Below, one piece after another: positions 42,621 through 51,095 of a DNA stretch of 64,000 bases. Each line of letters opens with the position of its first letter. Position 1 is the first letter of the stretch. Position numbers and translations under genes: made by a program. The notes under the pieces were generated by a model that saw only the letters and a list, made by a program, of their open reading frames with translations, ran no database searches and had not been told where the DNA came from. This DNA is from an uncultured Eggerthellaceae bacterium (GTDB lineage Bacteria; Actinomycetota; Coriobacteriia; Coriobacteriales; Eggerthellaceae): contig CANOIM010000006.1 of assembly GCA_947566075.1 (NCBI GenBank), positions 80,604 to 144,603 of the forward strand, read 5' to 3'.

Positions 42621-45600
42621 CTATTCGCTGCGGAGAGCTTCTACCGGGTCTTTCCGGCTGGCGCTTGATGCCGGGATGAGGCCCGCGATGAACGACAGGA
42701 ACACGCTGATGAGGACCAGGATGAGCCCGGCCATCCAGGGCAGGCTGGCCACATTCGGCACGTCGAAGAGCGCATAGACGATAGCGCTGGCAGGAATGCA
42801 ACAGAGCGCCGTGATACCCACGCCCAACACGCCGGATATCAACCCCTCGATCACCGTTTCCGCGTTGAAGATCTGAGAGATGTTCCCCTTGCTGGCCCCG
42901 ATGGCCCGCAGGATGCCTATCTCCTTCTTGCGCTCAAGCACGCTGATGTAGGTGATGACGCCGATCATGATAGAGCTCACGATGAGGCTGATGGACACGA
43001 AGGCGATCAGCACGTAAGAGATCATATCTATGATGGTGGTGACCGAGCTCATGAGCGCGCCTACGATATCCGTATAGGTGATGGCCTTGGATTCCTGACC
43101 CGTGGAGTTCATCTCATCGTTATAGGCATCCAGGATATCTATGATCCCCTGCTTGGCCTCGAAATCCTTGGCGAAGATATCTATCTCGTAGGGCTTCTCT
43201 AGCTGAGCGTAGTCCAGCTTAGCCAGGTTGTTATCGAAGGAGGCCTCTTCAGGAGCCATCATGGACATGATGAGCTCAGTCAGCTCATCCTCGGTCATGT
43301 CGAACCGGAATGCGTTCTTGAAGGCCTCTTCATCGATGGACATAGCGCTGGACATGCTGGATGCCAGGTTGCCCATGGTCTTCGTGAGGGCAGCCGTGAT
43401 GGCTTGCTGCATCTGAGCGGAGAGCGCGGTCATGGTCTGGGTCATGTAATCCGTCATGGCTGCCGTGACGGCAGTCATCAACTGCTCCTCCATGCCCGAT
43501 GTGTCGAAGGTGAACAGCTGCGGCATATATGCCTGAATAGTGGGTTGAGCAGCAGTATTGAGGAATTCTTGGACTGAAGCCGATGCCCCGCCATGACCGG
43601 GGGCCCAAGCAGCGAACTCCCTCATGAGCTTCTGAGCCATTTCAGCAGCTTTCTCGGTATTCAGAGAAGGCTGCATCCCAGAAGGGTCGATCGCCCCTGA
43701 CAGCGCACTGGGATCGAACGGCGGCAGACTGGACGCATCGAAGTTGATGTCAAGCCCGGATAGATCCAGGTTCATCTTGCTCTCGTCGAAGGTGAACGCA
43801 GCGCTTAGGGCATCCGTGTCTATGGTGAAGAGGTTCTCCATGCCGAAGTCCTCTTCGCTCTGGCCGTCCTCAGCCTCTTCGGCGAAGGTCTTGCCATTGA
43901 ACACATCCACCGAAGGCTCAGCCAGCTGATCCTTCACGATTTGAGTCTGACCAGCCTGTTGGATCAGGTGATCCGTCAGCTCCGGCGTGTAGTAGATGCC
44001 GCTGTTCATCATGGTGGAATTGCCGTCATCCTTCGGCTGCACGATGCCAGATATCACCAGGTCCTCGCTGCCCGCGATGATGCCCTTCATGTACTCCTCA
44101 TCCCCGGATTTATCCACCCAAACGCCGAACTCCTCGTCATACTGGTAGAAATCCGCCGAGCACACGAGCTTGAGCTTCAGATCGAGGAAGTCCTGATAGG
44201 TGAACTCTTTCCCATCGTTCACCTCGGTTTCGAATTCCTCCTCGTTCACGAAGGCGCGCACCATCTCATCCATGACCGCGCGGTCCCGCAGTCCCAGGAT
44301 GTACAGGAGGAAATCGCTCACGGATCCGTTATGGGTCAGCACGAGCACGCATTCGTTGGGCTTCTCCGGCCAGTGGCCCGCCTTCACATCGTAGCCATCT
44401 TTCGCCATATCAATGGTGCCCATCATCTGGGCGAACATATCCGTGCTCATCATCTGGGACATGATGCCGCTTGAGGACATGCCGGACCCGATGCCCATGG
44501 ATGCGAAGGTGGTGTCAGGGTTCACCTGCTGCACGCCATTTTCCGTGTCCGCCAGGAAGACGTTAGCTATCACGTTGTACTTGTATTCCACGTCATTGGC
44601 GTATTGTTCGATGCCGCTGTTACCGCTGTCCAGGTATTCCTTGAGCGACGCCAGATCATTGGAGCCCACGCTGTCGAACATGCGGCCCATGATGGCGGCT
44701 TCATGGACCACCGTTTCATTGCCCTGGTCCTCCGCCGAAGCAGCCTCTTCATCACCGGAAGAGCCACCCATGCCCATGGTAGATACCATCATGGAGGTCA
44801 TGTCGAAGCCGGTGGAGGTGATCTGCAGCGGGTAGGAGGAGAGCGTCTCCTCCTCAACGCTGGCAATATAGTTATTGACGCCGTTGGCCAGCGCCAGGAT
44901 AGCCGCGATACCAATGATGCCGATGGACCCCGCGAAGGCCGTCATGATAGTGCGGCCCTTCTTGGTCATCAGGTTGTTGAAGCTCAAAGAGAGCGCCGTC
45001 AAGAAGCTCATGGAGGTCTTGCGGACCTTCTTGGCTGACACCTTCGCCAGATCCGCCGCCGTGGGCACGTAGGGATCCGAATCATCCAAGATGTGACCAT
45101 CGGCCAGATTCACGATGCGCGTAGCATAGGCGTCAGCCAGTTCGGGGTTATGGGTGACCATGATGACCAAGCGGTCGTTGGCTATCTCACACAACAGGTC
45201 CATGATCTGGAGGGATGTCTTGGAATCCAACGCACCGGTGGGCTCGTCCGCCAGCAGTATCTCCGGATCATTCACCAAAGCCCGGGCAATGGCCACCCGT
45301 TGCATCTGACCACCGGACAGCTGGTTCGGGCGCTTCTTGAGATGTTCCCCCAGACCCACGCGCTCAAGGGCTTCCGTAGCGCGCTTCGTGCGCTCCTCCT
45401 TGCCCACGCCTGATAGCGTGAGCGCTAGCTCCACGTTCGCCAAGATGGTCTGGTGGGGAATGAGGTTGTAGCTTTGGAAGACGAACCCGATGCGGTTATT
45501 GCGGAACGTGTCCCAGTCCCGGTCCGTGTAGTCTTTAGTGGAGATGCCGTCTATCACCAGGTCCCCAGAATCGTAATGGTCCAGACCGCCCACGATATTC

Positions 45601-45743
45601 AGAAGCGTGGTCTTGCCGGAACCGGATGGGCCCAGGATGGCTGCGAATTCGTTGTCACGGAAGCTGATGGAGACGTCGTCCAGAGCAACCTGCGTGAAAT
45701 CACCGGTGGTATAGGACTTGGAGATGCCTTTGAGCTGTAGCAT
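42621..45743 (-). CDS. MacB-type ABC transporter: fused ATPase and FtsX permease with large ectodomain
   Basis: A 1040-residue protein. An N-terminal ABC ATPase (GPSGSGKTTLLN, LSGGQMQRVAIARAL, ILLADEPTGALDSKT) is joined to an FtsX-type permease: TM1 near residue 268, an extracytoplasmic domain of about 600 residues, and three TM helices near 890-1025. The ectodomain contains long Met/Ala/Gln-rich helices (MTAVTAAMTDYMTQTMTAL). MacB-like proteins couple ATP use to mechanical work outside the membrane, exporting drugs, peptides or lipoproteins. No membrane-fusion protein gene is adjacent. The ribosome-binding site is weak. Confidence 0.9.
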   Translation of the reverse strand: MLQLKGISKSYTTGDFTQVALDDVSISFRDNEFAAILGPSGSGKTTLLNIVGGLDHYDSGDLVIDGISTKDYTDRDWDTFRNNRIGFVFQSYNLIPHQTILANVELALTLSGVGKEERTKRATEALERVGLGEHLKKRPNQLSGGQMQRVAIARALVNDPEILLADEPTGALDSKTSLQIMDLLCEIANDRLVIMVTHNPELADAYATRIVNLADGHILDDSDPYVPTAADLAKVSAKKVRKTSMSFLTALSLSFNNLMTKKGRTIMTAFAGSIGIIGIAAILALANGVNNYIASVEEETLSSYPLQITSTGFDMTSMMVSTMGMGGSSGDEEAASAEDQGNETVVHEAAIMGRMFDSVGSNDLASLKEYLDSGNSGIEQYANDVEYKYNVIANVFLADTENGVQQVNPDTTFASMGIGSGMSSSGIMSQMMSTDMFAQMMGTIDMAKDGYDVKAGHWPEKPNECVLVLTHNGSVSDFLLYILGLRDRAVMDEMVRAFVNEEEFETEVNDGKEFTYQDFLDLKLKLVCSADFYQYDEEFGVWVDKSGDEEYMKGIIAGSEDLVISGIVQPKDDGNSTMMNSGIYYTPELTDHLIQQAGQTQIVKDQLAEPSVDVFNGKTFAEEAEDGQSEEDFGMENLFTIDTDALSAAFTFDESKMNLDLSGLDINFDASSLPPFDPSALSGAIDPSGMQPSLNTEKAAEMAQKLMREFAAWAPGHGGASASVQEFLNTAAQPTIQAYMPQLFTFDTSGMEEQLMTAVTAAMTDYMTQTMTALSAQMQQAITAALTKTMGNLASSMSSAMSIDEEAFKNAFRFDMTEDELTELIMSMMAPEEASFDNNLAKLDYAQLEKPYEIDIFAKDFEAKQGIIDILDAYNDEMNSTGQESKAITYTDIVGALMSSVTTIIDMISYVLIAFVSISLIVSSIMIGVITYISVLERKKEIGILRAIGASKGNISQIFNAETVIEGLISGVLGVGITALCCIPASAIVYALFDVPNVASLPWMAGLILVLISVFLSFIAGLIPASSASRKDPVEALRSE

Positions 45744-45821
45744 AAAAGAAGCGCTTTCGCCGAGAATGAATTTTTAAGCTGTCATTCTACGGCAAAAGCG
45801 CCGAAAGGGCCTTCGGGTTTA

Positions 45822-45839
45822 CCTTACAGGCTTGTAAGG
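45822..45839. promoter_or_regulatory. Operator-like palindrome upstream of the ABC gene
   Basis: CCTTACA-GGCT-TGTAAGG, arms of 7 bp with a 4-bp spacer, lies 79 bp before the ABC gene start. TetR-type repressors of exporters often bind TTACA/TGTAA sites. No TetR gene is in the window. It also lies 14 bp after the ferritin stop, so a role in termination is possible. Confidence 0.4.
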
Positions 45840-45852
45840 CGGTGCTGGCTTC

Positions 45853-46368
45853 CTAGGCAGTGGCCAGCGGTGTGGGCACGCTATAGACGCGGGCGCCATA
45901 TTCCTTATCCAGTTCGAAGAGCGAATGCTGATCCTTGCCGAACAGCGTCATCTTCGTGATCATGTCACGGGCGTTGTCTTCCTCTTCCATCTGCTCATCG
46001 ATGAACCACTTGAGGAACTGCTGAAGGCGGAAATCCTTCGCATCCAGGGCCGCAGCGTAGATGTTGTTGATGAGGCTGGTCACGAACTGCTCATGCTCTA
46101 GCTGGAGGTTCAGCGGATCGATATAGGAGTTGTAGATCTTGCCCGGCGCCTCAATGGCCAGCAGCTTCGGCACCTTGTCGTTCTCAAGGAGGTACTTGCG
46201 GAAGATGAGCGCATGGTCACGCTCTTCCTGAGCCTGGATCTCAAAATAAGTGGCGAAGCCATCCAGCCCGGCATCCTTGTAGTAGTCCGCCATCTCAAGG
46301 TAGAGATAGGCTGAATAGAGCTCCTTGTTGATCTGCTCATTCACAAGATCATACAGCTTGTCATCCAT
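45853..46368 (-). CDS. ftnA: Ferritin
   Basis: A 171-residue non-haem ferritin that stores iron. The ferroxidase ligands are visible: Glu in INKELYSAYLYLEMADYY, EERDHA in QAQEERDHALIF, and the later Glu residues in DEQMEEEDNARDMI. ATG 46368 follows AAAGGA, and a longer frame to 46407 is rejected. The mRNA probably ends in the GC-rich hairpin near 45800-45815 (CCGAAGG/CCTTTCGG on the minus strand). Confidence 0.93.
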   Translation of the reverse strand: MDDKLYDLVNEQINKELYSAYLYLEMADYYKDAGLDGFATYFEIQAQEERDHALIFRKYLLENDKVPKLLAIEAPGKIYNSYIDPLNLQLEHEQFVTSLINNIYAAALDAKDFRLQQFLKWFIDEQMEEEDNARDMITKMTLFGKDQHSLFELDKEYGARVYSVPTPLATA

Positions 46369-46563
46369 GACGCTTCCTTTCACCGTGATAGCGCTTCTAT
46401 CTGTCAACCGCCAGTATATCGCGAACCGCGTCCCGTGTTCGGCAACTAGAGGGAAACGCGGCCGTTACAAAGAAGCACCCGTAGGCCAAGACCCGAACCA
46501 CAGAGGAGCAGCAGCCCTAGAATCAGCACCAGTAGGAAACCTCAAGGAGAAAAGGAGCCGATC

Positions 46564-46761
46564 ATGGCTACTGTAATGGATGACTTCACCACTTCTGAAG
46601 CTGCCAAGGCCCAAGACGCTGCGAAGGATCTTGAGCGCATCGAACAGGAAGTCGTAGCTGAGGCTGAGGCCTCTGTGGAAGATTTCGATGCCATGGGCAA
46701 CGAGCAGGCAGCTGCTGAAGCGGCTGAGACGGCCTTCACGTTCGAGCAGGCCCAACAATAA
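46564..46761 (+). CDS. Small acidic helical protein of unknown function
   Basis: A 65-residue protein without Cys, Trp or Tyr, rich in Ala and Glu (EAAKAQDAAKDLERIEQEV, then EQAAAEAAETAFTFEQAQQ), predicted to be one long amphipathic helix. AAGGAG stands upstream of ATG 46564 and a strong terminator follows at 46784, so it is a self-contained expressed gene. I do not recognise a family. A small soluble coiled-coil or stress-type protein is possible. Confidence 0.7.
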   Translation: MATVMDDFTTSEAAKAQDAAKDLERIEQEVVAEAEASVEDFDAMGNEQAAAEAAETAFTFEQAQQ

Positions 46762-46783
46762 GCAGACGGCGCATAAGCCCTGC

Positions 46784-46818
46784 AAAGCGGAAGCCCCCAG
46801 CGGGCTTCCGCTTTCTTT
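46784..46818 (+). terminator. Strong intrinsic terminator after the small acidic gene
   Basis: AAAGCGGAAGCCC (46784-46796) and GGGCTTCCGCTTT (46802-46814) form a 13-bp stem with a 5-nt loop, followed by CTTTAT. It also lies 15 bp beyond the hisI stop on the other strand and can terminate the his operon. Confidence 0.9.
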
Positions 46819-46832
46819 ATGCACAAGAGGGG

Positions 46833-47147
46833 TCACATGGTACGGAAGAAGCAGGTGCGGTTGCCGGTGTGGCACGCAGGGCCCGCCGGATGCACCAAGG
46901 CCAAGAGCGTGTCAGCGTCACAGTCATAGCGCAACTCCACCAGCTTCTGGGTGTTCCCGCTGGTAGCCCCTTTATGCCAGAGCTCTTGGCGGCTCCGGGA
47001 CCAGAAGACGGTCTCTCCTGACTCCAGCGTGCGCTTCAAGGATTCCTGGTTCATCCAGGCCATCATGAGCACGTCCAACGTATCAGCATCCTGGACGATG
47101 CAGGGGATGAGCCCGCGTTCGTCGAACCTCAGCTCCGAGATATCCAT
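46833..47147 (-). CDS. hisI: Phosphoribosyl-AMP cyclohydrolase (HisI only)
   Basis: A 104-residue zinc enzyme for the third histidine step, opening the adenine ring of PR-AMP. The metal Cys residues are seen in RYDCDADTLLALVHPAGPAC and GNRTCFF. The HisE pyrophosphatase domain, often fused, is absent. ATG 47147 is preferred. A GTG at 47156 that overlaps the hisF stop (GTGA) is the alternative. Last gene of the his operon. Confidence 0.93.
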   Translation of the reverse strand: MDISELRFDERGLIPCIVQDADTLDVLMMAWMNQESLKRTLESGETVFWSRSRQELWHKGATSGNTQKLVELRYDCDADTLLALVHPAGPACHTGNRTCFFRTM

Positions 47148-47152
47148 GCGTA

Positions 47153-47917
47153 TCACATCCTGACTGGTATGCCATTGCGTGCCATGTCTTCCTTCACTTC
47201 TCGAATGGACAGCTCGCCGAAGTGGAAGACGCTGGCTGCCAGCACGGCATCCGCCTCCCCTTCCAGGATGCCCTGGGCGAAATGCTCAAGCTTGCCCACC
47301 CCACCGCTGGCGATGACCGGGATATCCACCGCTCGGGCCACTGCCCGGGTGAGCGCGCAATCGAACCCCTCTCGGGAACCGTCACGGTCCATGGAGGTGA
47401 GCAGGATCTCTCCCGCTCCCCGCTTCGCAGCCTCCTGGGCCCACCGAACAGCATCTATGCCCGTGGCATTCCGACCGCCTGCGGTGTACACCTCCCAGCG
47501 ATCCACGTTCCCAGCCACCCGTTTGGCATCGATAGCCACCAGGATGGCCTGGGTGCCGAAAGCGCGGGCAGCAACGGTGATGAGGGAAGGGTCTTTCACG
47601 GCGGCAGAGTTGATGGATACCTTATCTGCCCCCGCGGCTATCATGGCACGGATGTCATCCACGCTGCGAAAGCCCCCGCCCACGGTATAGGGCAGGTGCA
47701 GGCTTTCAGAGGCATGACTGGCCAGCTCCACCGCCGTGGCCCGCTTGTCAGAGGTGGCCGTGATATCCAAGAAGATGACCTCATCGGCCCGCTCCTCATC
47801 ATAGCGCCGAGCCAATTCGATAGGATCGCCCGCATCCCGCAGTCCGACGAAATTCACGCCCTTGACCACGCGGCCGTCCTTGACATCAAGACAAGGGATC
47901 ACCCGTTTCGCCAGCAC
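47153..47917 (-). CDS. hisF: Imidazole glycerol phosphate synthase, cyclase subunit
   Basis: A 254-residue TIM barrel that uses ammonia from HisH to close the imidazole ring, giving IGP and AICAR. Catalytic Asp11 is in VIPCLDVKDGRVVKG and the second Asp in LVAIDAKRV. GTG 47917 has GGAGG 5 nt upstream. The gap to hisA (75 bp) contains two tandem repeats of 33 bp. Confidence 0.96.
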   Translation of the reverse strand: MLAKRVIPCLDVKDGRVVKGVNFVGLRDAGDPIELARRYDEERADEVIFLDITATSDKRATAVELASHASESLHLPYTVGGGFRSVDDIRAMIAAGADKVSINSAAVKDPSLITVAARAFGTQAILVAIDAKRVAGNVDRWEVYTAGGRNATGIDAVRWAQEAAKRGAGEILLTSMDRDGSREGFDCALTRAVARAVDIPVIASGGVGKLEHFAQGILEGEADAVLAASVFHFGELSIREVKEDMARNGIPVRM

Positions 47918-47935
47918 CTATTCCTCCTTGCAACA

Positions 47936-48006
47936 GCAGAACTAAAGTTCTGCACTACGAAAGAACCTGAACGGCAGAACTGAAGCTCTGCACTACGAAA
48001 GATCCT
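47936..48006. repeat. Two tandem 33-bp hairpin repeats between hisA and hisF
   Basis: Copies at 47936-47968 and 47974-48006 share GCAGAACT-AAG-TCTGCACTACGAAAGA with few differences. The first contains a perfect hairpin GCAGAACT/AGTTCTGC, and the second is imperfect. The second copy includes the hisA stop codon. They look like dispersed intergenic repeats that may act as mRNA stability or attenuation signals. Confidence 0.7.
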
Positions 48007-48784
48007 CTGCAGTAAGGGGCTGCTCCAGGCTCTCAGCGAAACCTGGCTCCGCCATGAGGGATCCTTTGCAAGCTGCCACGGCATCAGCCACGCTGAACGC
48101 CCCTTCAAAGATGGCCTTGCCCGTGATGACCCCTTCGATAGCCTCTGAGACCTTCGCCAATTCCGTGATGTCAGCCAACGTTGACACGCCGCCGCTGGCG
48201 ATGACGGGATTCCCGAAGGCCTGGGCCATCTCCACATAGGCTGCCGGAGCGATGCCCGTGCGCATGCCATCTCGCGCGATATCCGTGTAGATGAGGTGCT
48301 CATAGCCTACCGCAGCCATACGCCCAGCCAGTTCCAGAGCTGAGATACCCGCCCCCTGCACCCAGCCTTCTACCTTCACGTCACCGTTCTTGGCGTCAAT
48401 ACCTGCGGCCAGCATGTCAGGACCGAATTCCTCTCGGGCGGCCTGGGCCAGATCAGGATCAGACACCAGAGCCGTGCCCAACACCATGCGAGCCACGCCC
48501 AGGTCAGCCATGCGCCTGAGGTCATCCAAGGTGCGCAGGCCACCGCCCACTTCCACCTGGAGGCTGGTCAGCTGCAGGATGCGCTTGATGACATCACCGT
48601 TGCAACCAGCGCCTTCACGCGCCCCATCCAAGTCAACCACATGGAGCCAGGTAGCACCGTCTTCTTCGAAGAGCTGGGCTTGCTGGGCCGGGTCATCATG
48701 GTAGACGGTCACTTTGTTGTAATCACCACGCTGGAGGCGAACCGCCTGACCGTCCAAGATATCTATGGCTGGGAGGAAGTACAT
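47993..48784 (-). CDS. hisA: ProFAR isomerase
   Basis: A 263-residue TIM-barrel isomerase converting ProFAR to PRFAR. It starts MYFLPAIDILDGQAVRLQRGD with the catalytic Asp8. The second Asp lies in IYTDIARDGM, and the phosphate site is VIASGGVSTLADI. The C-terminus is about 15 residues longer than in many HisA proteins (ESLEQPLTAEDLS) because the stop lies in a repeat copy. AAAGGA precedes the ATG. Confidence 0.95.
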   Translation of the reverse strand: MYFLPAIDILDGQAVRLQRGDYNKVTVYHDDPAQQAQLFEEDGATWLHVVDLDGAREGAGCNGDVIKRILQLTSLQVEVGGGLRTLDDLRRMADLGVARMVLGTALVSDPDLAQAAREEFGPDMLAAGIDAKNGDVKVEGWVQGAGISALELAGRMAAVGYEHLIYTDIARDGMRTGIAPAAYVEMAQAFGNPVIASGGVSTLADITELAKVSEAIEGVITGKAIFEGAFSVADAVAACKGSLMAEPGFAESLEQPLTAEDLS

Positions 48785-48787
48785 GGG

Positions 48788-49414
48788 TCATCCTTTCACG
48801 AGGTCCACGAAGTTCTGAAGCAGCTTCGTCCCTGCATCAGAGCTCTTCTCTGGGTGGAACTGTACACCGAAGGCGCGCCCACGCCGCACGGCCGAGGGAA
48901 ACGTTACCGAATGGGCTGTACGGCCGCAGGTGTAGGCCGAATCCGGCGCTGCGAAGGAATGGGTGAAGTAGAAGTAGGACCCTTGGGGGATGCCCGCGAA
49001 GAGCACCTCATCTAAGGCATCCACCGTGTTCCACCCCACATGGGGGATCTTATGAGCGTTGCCCGCGGCATCTAAGCGTGGCAAGCGGCCTACGGTACCC
49101 GGAAGGATGCCTAACCCCTTGACCGGGACGTCTTCGGCATGCTCTTCGCCCCCCTCGAACATGAGATGCATCCCCAGGCAGATGCCCAAGAAGGGCGTGC
49201 CCCCTGCCACGGCCTGGCGGATAGCGTTAGCCTGGCCCGTCTCCTCCAAGGTGCCCATGGCATCAGCGAAGGCCCCCACACCGGGCAACACGAGGGCATC
49301 AGCGCGCAGGATGTCTTCCGGAACGTCCGTCACCAGCACATCCGCTCCGCAGGCCCCAAGCCCTCGTTCCACGGACTTGAGGTTACCCTTCTTGTAATCA
49401 ACGACCGCTATCAA
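48788..49414 (-). CDS. hisH: Imidazole glycerol phosphate synthase, glutaminase subunit
   Basis: A 208-residue class I glutamine amidotransferase that feeds ammonia to HisF. The nucleophile Cys is in FLGICLGMHLMF and the His-Glu pair in GVQFHPEKSS. TTG 49414 overlaps the hisB stop (TTGA), so translation is coupled. It precedes hisA by 3 bp. Confidence 0.95.
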   Translation of the reverse strand: MIAVVDYKKGNLKSVERGLGACGADVLVTDVPEDILRADALVLPGVGAFADAMGTLEETGQANAIRQAVAGGTPFLGICLGMHLMFEGGEEHAEDVPVKGLGILPGTVGRLPRLDAAGNAHKIPHVGWNTVDALDEVLFAGIPQGSYFYFTHSFAAPDSAYTCGRTAHSVTFPSAVRRGRAFGVQFHPEKSSDAGTKLLQNFVDLVKG

Positions 49415-50019
49415 AGGGCGCCCTTGGTAGAGGGCACCACGTCTGCGGTGCGCGGGTTGATGGCTACGGCCTGACGCAGAGCACGCCCACAGGCCTTGAA
49501 CGCCGCTTCTATGAGGTGATGGGCGTTCTCCCCTGAGAACTGGCGCAGATGCAGCGTGATCCCCGCATTCGCCGCCAGGGCAGTGAAGAACTCCCGGGCC
49601 AGTTGCGTATCGAAGGTGGCAATGGCATCAATGGGGATGTCCATGGCCCAATAGGCCTGACCCCGGCCAGAGATATCCATGGCGCAGAGCACCAACGCCT
49701 CATCCATGGGCACCGCGCAGCTGGCGAAGCGCTCTATCCCGCGCTTGTCTCCCAGAGCCTGGGCCACAGCCTGACCGATCACGATGCCGGTATCCTCCAC
49801 GGAGTGATGGGCATCAACCTGCAGATCCCCTTCGCAGCGCACGGTCAGGTTGAAGAGGGCATGGCGACAGAAGGCATCCAGCATGTGATCGAAGAAGCCC
49901 ACGCCCGTCTGCACATCCGCGCTGCCCTGGCCATCCAGATTGACTGTGACAGTGATATCCGTCTCTCGGGTCTTGCGCGCTACCGTTGCGCTCCGGCCCT
50001 CGTTCATGCCCTCATTCAT
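49411..50019 (-). CDS. hisB: Imidazoleglycerol-phosphate dehydratase
   Basis: A 202-residue monofunctional dehydratase (no HolPase domain) that makes imidazole acetol phosphate. The metal-binding His repeats are FFDHMLDAFCRHA with DAHHSVEDTGI, and HHLIEAAFKA. ATG 50019 overlaps the hisC stop (ATGA). The first residues repeat MNEG twice. Confidence 0.95.
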   Translation of the reverse strand: MNEGMNEGRSATVARKTRETDITVTVNLDGQGSADVQTGVGFFDHMLDAFCRHALFNLTVRCEGDLQVDAHHSVEDTGIVIGQAVAQALGDKRGIERFASCAVPMDEALVLCAMDISGRGQAYWAMDIPIDAIATFDTQLAREFFTALAANAGITLHLRQFSGENAHHLIEAAFKACGRALRQAVAINPRTADVVPSTKGAL

Positions 50020-51095
50020 GCCATACCTCTCGCCTTCCGTAAGCCCTCTAGGAATGCATCGTTCTGCTCTGGCGTTCCCACGGTCACCCGCAGCGTGCCC
50101 TCAAGCCCCGCAGCTCCGCTGAAGTCCCGGATCAAGATGCCGCCATCGAAGAGCTGCTGCCAAACCTCCGCCGCTTCAGGAACGCGGAACAGCACCCAGT
50201 TGGAATGGCTGGGATAGGGGCTCACACCGGGGATCTTCGCCAGCTCTGCCATCAGGCGCTCCCGTTCGGCGATGATGGCCTGGATGCCCGGCTCGAATTC
50301 CGCACGGTTCTCGAAGATCACCCGCGCGATGGTCTGGCTGACCGCATCCACTGAATAGGGCTGACGCACCTTGAGGTATTCCCGGATCACATCTGGGTGG
50401 CCCAGGATATAGCCCACCCTCACCCCTGCCAGGCAGAACGCCTTGCTGAAGGTGCGCAGGATCACCAGGTTCTTGTTCCCGTCCAAATAGGGACGCATGG
50501 TCTCCCGGGAGAATTCGAAGTAGGCCTCGTCCACCATCACCAAGGCGTCCGTGGCCTGAAGGAGTTCCCGTAGGAATTCTGTGCGCGCCCTCAGGCCCGT
50601 AGGATTGTTAGGGCTGGCGATGATGGTGAAATCTACCGGGCTATCAGGGCCGCTGACCGCCTTGAGCACCGCCTCTTCGTCAATGGCGAAGTCCTCCTCC
50701 GCGCGTCGCGGGATATTGATGATGTCCGTATCCGTGAGCCGCGCGTTGGCCTCGTAGACGGAGAACGTGGGCGGTAGGTTCAAGAAGGTGCGCCCCGGGC
50801 CGCCCCAGGCCAGCGCTGTGTCAAAGAGCAACTCATCTCCCCCGTTGCCCACGAGCACCTGTTCGCGGTCAAGCCCGTTGGCCTCAGCGATGACATCCCG
50901 CAGATCGTTGGCCAGCGGATCAGGGTAGCGGTTGAACTGCACCTGACGCAGGGCGGCTTCTATCTTGCCTCGCAGCTCTTCGCTCACGTCCCGCGGATTC
51001 TCATTGGCAGACATCATGGCGTCTGCGGGCAGGTACTTCGGGTCATAGGGGGTGAGATTCGCCAGCTTGAGGGAAGGTTGCCGAACCCTATCCAT
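50016..51095 (-). CDS. hisC: Histidinol-phosphate aminotransferase
   Basis: A 359-residue fold-type I PLP enzyme. The PLP Lys is in RTFSKAFCLAGVRVGY, with ASPNNPTG and the Asp/Tyr in VMVDEAYFEF. ATG 51095 is chosen because GGAG precedes it and because it overlaps the hisD end by only 8 bp. The longer frame to 51146 is rejected. Confidence 0.95.
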   Translation of the reverse strand: MDRVRQPSLKLANLTPYDPKYLPADAMMSANENPRDVSEELRGKIEAALRQVQFNRYPDPLANDLRDVIAEANGLDREQVLVGNGGDELLFDTALAWGGPGRTFLNLPPTFSVYEANARLTDTDIINIPRRAEEDFAIDEEAVLKAVSGPDSPVDFTIIASPNNPTGLRARTEFLRELLQATDALVMVDEAYFEFSRETMRPYLDGNKNLVILRTFSKAFCLAGVRVGYILGHPDVIREYLKVRQPYSVDAVSQTIARVIFENRAEFEPGIQAIIAERERLMAELAKIPGVSPYPSHSNWVLFRVPEAAEVWQQLFDGGILIRDFSGAAGLEGTLRVTVGTPEQNDAFLEGLRKARGMA

